A stretch of 10,201 nt of DNA from Sanchytrium tribonematis (lineage: Eukaryota; Sanchytriomycota; Sanchytriomycetes; Sanchytriales; Sanchytriaceae), in NCBI GenBank assembly GCA_018985235.1, contig JADGIG010000303.1, positions 1 through 10,201 of the forward strand. Direction: 5' to 3'. Under the pieces are notes generated by a model. It ran no database searches, had not been told where the DNA came from, and saw only the letters and a program-made list of their open reading frames with translations. Made by a program: the position numbers and the translations under genes. Shown here piece by piece: positions 6,152 to 10,201 of this stretch. How positions within the stretch are numbered: position 1 is the first letter of the stretch; each line of letters starts with the position of its first letter.

Positions 6152-7917
6152 TTGTTTCTTCAGAAGTCACCTTGTCCTTTGATTTGCTTTTCTTCTTTTT
6201 CTTCACCTTTTCTTCTTTTTTGCCTCCGAATTTTATTTTAAATTCTTCAGCTTTTTTAGAATCTATTCTAGAAAACAAATAACCTGGTTTCCCCAAATTA
6301 TGGCCTCCCTTGATTTCTACAATGAATGATGAGTTATTCAATGGTTTCAGAGGCATCTGCAGTTGATTTAAAATATTTTGACTGGAAGTTGGCATAAATG
6401 GCTGAACTAATGAAGCTAAAAGATGAATTAAATTTAAAGCCATTCCAACTACTTGATTACATTTGGCCCTTTCATTTTCGTAAAGAGCATTTTTCATATC
6501 ATTCTCTTGCAGGTACTGGTTTCCTCGACTGGAAATGGCCATTAATTTCATTAATGCTTGTTTTATCTGACATTTTTCCATTAAATCTATAAATTCTACA
6601 GTATTTTCCGTCATCTCTTTAACAAAACTGTCGTCAATTTCAAAATCTGGAACAACGGAATTATATTTTTCAGCGTGGCATGTAAATTTCATAACTCTAT
6701 TCACAAAGTTGCCAACATTTGCCAGTAGTTCGTTATTATTCCTAGCAATCAGATCAGACCACTGAAAAACAGTATCGCCAGTTTCTGGTCGCACAGCAAA
6801 CAAATAATACCGCCAAACGTCGACGGGAATACCTGTAGTCTTTACCATGGACCCAAATACACCCACACCTCTAGATTTTGAAAATTTGTCGTCTTCGTAA
6901 TTTAGATATTCGGTAGTATGTAAAGAATTGACCAAATTCCAGTCATCATCTGTTCCAAGAAGAGTACATGGGAAAATGACGGAATGAAAAGGAACGTTAT
7001 CCTTTCCCATAAATTGATGAAGCTCAACCTCATAATCTTTTTGGCGTTTCCACCATAATTCCCAGTCTGGATTTTCCCCAGCAGTAATGGACAAATAGCC
7101 TATAGGTGCATCAAACCAAACTAAATCAGTCAACAATACCATAAAAAACTTTTTCTTCGAATCCGTCCAGTGGCACCTTAGTTCCCCATTTTAAGTCTCT
7201 TGTAATGCAGCGTTCTTTGAGGCCTTCACCGTGAAGCCAAGTTTTTGTGATTCCGATGGATGAGTTAGTCCAAGTTTTAGAATTTTTTTCGAAAAACTCT
7301 TCACATTTTGGCTGTAACTTACTTAAGTCAAAAAATAAATGATTACTTTCCTTGATTTCCAGTTGGTCATCAAATTTACAACGGGGATTCAAGAGTTCAA
7401 CGGCATTCATCAAAGACCCGCATTTATCGCACTGATCACCCCTTGCATCCTCATATCCACACTTGGGACAAGTTCCTTGAACGTACCTATCAGCAAAATA
7501 CCGATTTAATTTCTGAGAGTACAACTGCTTCATGCCTTTCTGAAATAAATATCCGTTTTTATAAAGTTCTTTAAATATGCTCTGCGATATCTCTGTTTGC
7601 TTTTCCGTACTAGTTCTTCCCCAAATGTCAAATTGAATTGTAAAATCATCGTATACTGATTTGTGAAGCTTGGAATACTTATCGCACAATTCTTTCTCCG
7701 TAATACCAAGTTCGTGAGCTTTTAATTCAGTTGCAGTGCCATACTCATCAGTTCCACAAACATATAATACATTGTACTGTCGCAGCCTGCAAAATCTGGC
7801 ATAACAATCTGCACTTAATACGCATCCTATGATATTTCCTAAATGAGGCTCATTATTGACATATGGTAAAGCTGAAGTTATCAAAATATTTCTAGTGTTG
7901 GCTGATGGCAATTTCAT
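6147..7917 (-). CDS. Methionyl-tRNA synthetase, cytosolic type (two exons)
   Basis: This enzyme charges tRNA-Met with methionine using ATP. The spliced protein (7917-7140 joined to 7120-6147) has 583 residues. A TTG nine bases upstream is not needed, since an ATG at 7917 leads directly into the conserved [19 protein letters not shown]. Seen in order: class I HIGH variant HLGN (25-28); CGTDEYGTA; a zinc knuckle with Cys at 150, 153, 163 and 166; [35 protein letters not shown] made across the intron; [15 protein letters not shown] (338-342) as KMSKS; the helical anticodon-binding region; and a Lys-rich tail. It lacks the N-terminal GST-like and C-terminal EMAPII or WHEP extensions found in some eukaryotes. 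The second zinc knuckle of archaeal and human enzymes is degenerate, with only C180 left. No targeting peptide is seen, so it is probably cytosolic. Confidence 0.95.
7121..7139 (-). other. 19-nt spliceosomal intron in MetRS
   Basis: On the minus strand the intron reads gtattgttgactgatttag. Removing exactly 19 nt converts [10 protein letters not shown]-stop to [18 protein letters not shown], restoring one of the most conserved MetRS blocks. It is phase 1, follows a G, has GT...AG ends, and holds the branch-like motif ACTGAT at the same position as ACTAAC in the SMC3 intron. Retention would stop translation at the TGA of that motif. Confidence 0.93.
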
Positions 7918-7960
7918 ACAAAACAAAACACGGAAATTTTATAAAAATTAAAATCTCCTT
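7918..7960. promoter_or_regulatory. 43-bp bidirectional promoter region with palindromic TATA
   Basis: This is the entire space between the ATGs of MetRS (-) and the 171-residue gene (+). It contains the perfect palindrome TTTTATAAAA at 7937-7946, extendable to 7934-7949 with one mismatched pair, so a TATA-like box can be read in both directions. Its centre is about 24 bp from the MetRS ATG and 19 bp from the other. With usual TATA-to-start spacing of about 30 bp, transcripts would begin at or inside the coding sequences. That it acts as a promoter is inference. Confidence 0.5.
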
Positions 7961-8476
7961 ATGACTGTGGATGAGGTCGTTCAAACGTTACATTTATCAA
8001 AAAAAACCAGTAGGCTTGCCAAAAGACTGAAGAACTTTCATGCCCGCAAAAAGAAAAATGCTCATCCGCTCTGCTATGTGTTGTACGCGGCTAAATTAAC
8101 AGATGCAAGTGTAAGATTTAATGAGGCAATCAAACGATTTACCATCAAATCAGACTTTGAAAAGGATTACGCCAATTTCGAAATGGATATTTCAAACTTA
8201 ATGAAATTTAAATTTGCATTTGATGGTACAAATTCGTTACTTGGAGACCCATTTCTCTTACTAAAAGATGTGACATCTGATCTAAGTCTTGATTTTGATG
8301 CATGCTTTGTATTTCTTGAAAAATTATACATTCATGAAAAATATATCAACATTCCAATGATGGGACTGGTTGCAATTGCATGTTACTCTGAAAGTATTGG
8401 CAAAGAACTTTCATTGATGCTGAAAATTGATTTGGAATGGATTAAAAAACAAAGAGAAATGGCTGCAAACATTTAA
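7961..8476 (+). CDS. Unrecognised 171-residue protein
   Basis: I do not recognise this protein. An ATG at 7961 opens a 171-codon frame ending in TAA at 8474-8476. The position supports a real gene: it starts 43 bp from the MetRS ATG and its stop directly abuts the TFIIIC-like stop, exactly filling the space. The N-terminus is strongly basic (SKKTSRLAKRLKNFHARKKKN, about 13-33), compatible with nucleic-acid binding or nuclear localisation. The rest looks alpha-helical, with hydrophobic helices such as CFVFLEKLYIHEKY and NIPMMGLVAIACYSES (about 120-145) that loosely recall a cyclin-type helical fold; that likeness is weak and I do not rely on it. There is no signal peptide, convincing membrane segment or zinc site. 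It ends in a charged helix (DLEWIKKQREMAANI). It may be a fast-evolving member of a known family. Confidence 0.7.
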   Translation: MTVDEVVQTLHLSKKTSRLAKRLKNFHARKKKNAHPLCYVLYAAKLTDASVRFNEAIKRFTIKSDFEKDYANFEMDISNLMKFKFAFDGTNSLLGDPFLLLKDVTSDLSLDFDACFVFLEKLYIHEKYINIPMMGLVAIACYSESIGKELSLMLKIDLEWIKKQREMAANI

Positions 8477-8477
8477 T
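8472..8477 (-). terminator. ATTAAA overlapping the TFIIIC-like stop codon
   Basis: The minus-strand stop and following bases read taattaaat, containing ATTAAA at 8477-8472, which begins on the last base of the stop. It lies inside the terminal codons of the opposite 171-residue gene, including part of that gene's own TAA. The role is inferred from position and similarity to the arrangement at three other stops in the window. Confidence 0.35.
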
Positions 8478-10201
8478 TATTTTACAAGTGCATTATTACG
8501 ATTGATGCATATCATTTTTGAGTGGCAAAATAAGCAAAAGGCAAAGCACTGAAGTAAATTATTAAGAAATGCTTCATTTGACTGCTCAATTTTAAACGAT
8601 CCGCAAAATTTACATTGGAAATGGCCTAATTGTATAATTTGGAAGGATATTTGGCATCTATCCCAAATAATTTCATCAGATACATGTGCTTTTCTTGGGT
8701 CATCCAAAATTATGCTAGTATCTGTAATAGGACATATTTCCGCAGAATCTTCGATAAGCTCTGCAAATTCTTCAAAGTCGAGTTGCGCATTCATCTCAAT
8801 AATTTTTTTCAAAAAAAGAGTACTTTCCTGTTCCAAATCGATGCTCAAAATTTCTCTCTTAAAAACCGTGATCCATACTCCGAGCAATTTGATATATCTA
8901 TTTTGGATTATAGTTGTAATATTGTCAACAACCTCTAACCGTAAACTTTCCAACTTGTCATCTTGGAATTTTAATCTAGCCAGCAAATACATTGATTTTT
9001 GGCGATACTGTAAAAATTGAGAAGCAGCTTTTTGGAGTGATACAAAGCAGTTAATTTGCGGTCTTTTATCAAATAGATTGCCACTCACAATTTTAGAATC
9101 TGGAGTAGAGTTATTTAACAAAAGAGATTTTAAATGCTCAAATGCCATTGCATCGTCATACGTGCAAGAGTGGTACTGTTTCAATTGGCGAGAATATTCT
9201 ATGAGTTGAACAATATTGTGATTATCACAGGTTAGATCCTCATCAAAATTACTCCAATTTTCTTCTTCAAGGTTCATAGAGCACAAATAGGATCTTCTAG
9301 CATTTGGCTGCAGAGTTTCTTGAGATTTTGGATCTCTCATAATATAGTGAAAATAAATTTCAGTTCCGATTTGCCTACATCCATATAAATAACAATTAAC
9401 ATTTATGGTAATATCTTCATCTTCAACATTCTCGCTGCCACCTTGGTTAATAATATCTAATATGTTTTCTCTCATTTTAGAAGTTGCTAGAGAGTGGTTA
9501 AGTTTTTCTGTGCCCATACTATAGAAGTATTCTTTTAAAAATTTCGTGGTGCCCAAGACTGCGCAATCTTGCCTCAAGTATAATATTGTTGGATTTTGTG
9601 ACACTTCTAACGAATGTTGTACAATTTGAGAAAATTGGTTTCGGGTCTGATTTGCTATTAATCTATAAATGAACAAACCTCCACAGAATGTAAATGCAAA
9701 AATCTGGTTTTGAGATGTGGGAGAAAACCAATCTATCAAATCAATCGAAGAAGGTACATTTATATTAAATACCTTTTCGAACGTTATTTGGGGAAAATTT
9801 AACCTATAGACAAAGAAGCTGCCATCTAATGTGCCCACCGCAAGGAATGCAAAACCAGATTCAGCCACTACGGCCTTACTCCAAGATAAACTTCGGACAT
9901 TTTCGATTTTCAGAGTACTTTTAAATTGAATATCATTATCAGTAACTAAGAAAAAATGTACACCATGGTCATTTGAGATAGCTAAAAATGCAATTTTGTA
10001 AACCGAATGAAGGCTTGTGAAAGTATTGCTCCAGGCAAATGCATTGATTGTTAACAATTGCAAGCTTTCACTATCCAAAATTTTAAATGGATCAACATCG
10101 AAGTGGCTTGCTAATCTAAAATTGATTCTGTCTATAAGTGACCATTGACCAGTCTGATTATATAATAACAAATGATTTGCAACAAGTACAGCAAGAATGC
10201 A
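8477..10201 (-). CDS. TFIIIC 90-kDa-type subunit, zinc-finger C-terminus (5' partial)
   Basis: This resembles the GTF3C4/TFIIIC90 family, a component of the TFIIIC complex that binds internal promoters of tRNA and other Pol III genes. The frame is open to the right window edge, giving at least 574 residues; no ATG lies near position 10171, where only a TTG occurs, so the start is outside. The N-terminal part has the short hydrophobic strands and W/D-rich turns of a WD40-type propeller (for example LLLYNQTGQWSLID, FLAVGTLDGSFFVYRL). The C-terminal 90 residues match the TFIIIC zinc-finger layout: CPITD (C490), H506, then W-D-R-C ending at C516, then CKFC (C530, C533) and a further Cys cluster CFAFCLFC (C552, C556, C559). 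The second Cys of the usual first pair is replaced. The middle is helical and unassigned. The stop codon touches that of the convergent 171-residue gene with no spacer. Confidence 0.75.
   Translation of the reverse strand, partial: CILAVLVANHLLLYNQTGQWSLIDRINFRLASHFDVDPFKILDSESLQLLTINAFAWSNTFTSLHSVYKIAFLAISNDHGVHFFLVTDNDIQFKSTLKIENVRSLSWSKAVVAESGFAFLAVGTLDGSFFVYRLNFPQITFEKVFNINVPSSIDLIDWFSPTSQNQIFAFTFCGGLFIYRLIANQTRNQFSQIVQHSLEVSQNPTILYLRQDCAVLGTTKFLKEYFYSMGTEKLNHSLATSKMRENILDIINQGGSENVEDEDITINVNCYLYGCRQIGTEIYFHYIMRDPKSQETLQPNARRSYLCSMNLEEENWSNFDEDLTCDNHNIVQLIEYSRQLKQYHSCTYDDAMAFEHLKSLLLNNSTPDSKIVSGNLFDKRPQINCFVSLQKAASQFLQYRQKSMYLLARLKFQDDKLESLRLEVVDNITTIIQNRYIKLLGVWITVFKREILSIDLEQESTLFLKKIIEMNAQLDFEEFAELIEDSAEICPITDTSIILDDPRKAHVSDEIIWDRCQISFQIIQLGHFQCKFCGSFKIEQSNEAFLNNLLQCFAFCLFCHSKMICINRNNALVK

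Noticed and set aside
6147-7926. MetRS as two genes, or a frameshifted pseudogene
   Set aside because: One GT...AG excision of 19 nt restores the exact family sequence, all catalytic motifs are intact, and SMC3 shows the same intron template, which a random indel would not produce.
7918-7926. TTG start for MetRS at 7926
   Set aside because: A eukaryotic gene would use ATG; the ATG at 7917 is in frame nine bases later and precedes the first conserved block.
8070-8102. A 20-nt GT...AG stretch with a CTAAA-like motif in the 171-residue gene
   Set aside because: Excision shifts the frame into an immediate stop, so the uninterrupted frame is better.
10169-10171. TTG start of the TFIIIC-like gene at 10171
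   Set aside because: The frame continues open to the window edge with propeller-like sequence, so the gene is partial.
1467-10201. Functional cluster linking cohesin and TFIIIC
   Set aside because: TFIIIC and cohesin interact in chromatin organisation in some eukaryotes, but the genes are several kb apart with unrelated genes between; proximity here is likely chance in a dense genome.

Overview
The window looks like nuclear DNA of a eukaryote with an extremely compact genome. The recognisable genes are eukaryotic: SMC3 (cohesin), a mitochondrial bL35-type ribosomal protein, ARV1 (ER lipid homeostasis), a eukaryotic/E. coli-like class I methionyl-tRNA synthetase, and a TFIIIC 90-kDa-type subunit with its C-terminal zinc finger. 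Stops are TAA and TGA and no in-frame stop needs reassignment, so the standard code fits. The sequence is AT-rich.

Layout from left to right. 1-1401 (+): 3' part of a Pro/Glu/Gln-rich repeat protein, open at the left edge. 1467-4878 (+): SMC3, with a 19-nt intron near its 3' end. 4888-5142 (-): bL35m. 5141-5497 (+): unrecognised 118-aa protein whose ATG overlaps that of bL35m. 5512-6141 (+): ARV1. 6147-7917 (-): MetRS, with a second 19-nt intron. 7961-8476 (+): unrecognised 171-aa protein. 8477-10201 (-): TFIIIC90-like subunit, open at the right edge.

The main discovery is architectural. SMC3 and MetRS each look broken by a frameshift, but removing exactly 19 nt (GT...AG) restores the conserved protein. 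The two introns share the pattern GTATTNTNNACTRAYTTAG, which packs 5' splice site, branch point and 3' splice site into 19 nt. Both are phase 1, so the branch-point TRA triplet is itself an in-frame stop codon if the intron is retained. Gaps between genes are tiny: convergent pairs are separated by 9, 5 and 0 bp, one divergent pair shares a CATG for both start codons, and the other has a 43-bp promoter region centred on a palindromic TATA motif. AATAAA/ATTAAA-like hexamers overlap the stop codons of four genes. Transcripts of neighbouring genes must therefore overlap in antisense.

The genes do not form a pathway; they are ordinary housekeeping genes (cohesion, mitochondrial and cytosolic translation, lipid transport, Pol III transcription). 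Lineage is inference. Introns of 18-21 nt are best known from chlorarachniophyte nucleomorphs, and ultra-short introns also occur in heterotrich ciliates and, as I recall, in some parasitic Rhizaria. A mitochondrial ribosomal protein and ARV1 argue for a true nucleus rather than a nucleomorph. A reduced, possibly parasitic, protist nucleus is my favoured but unproven reading.
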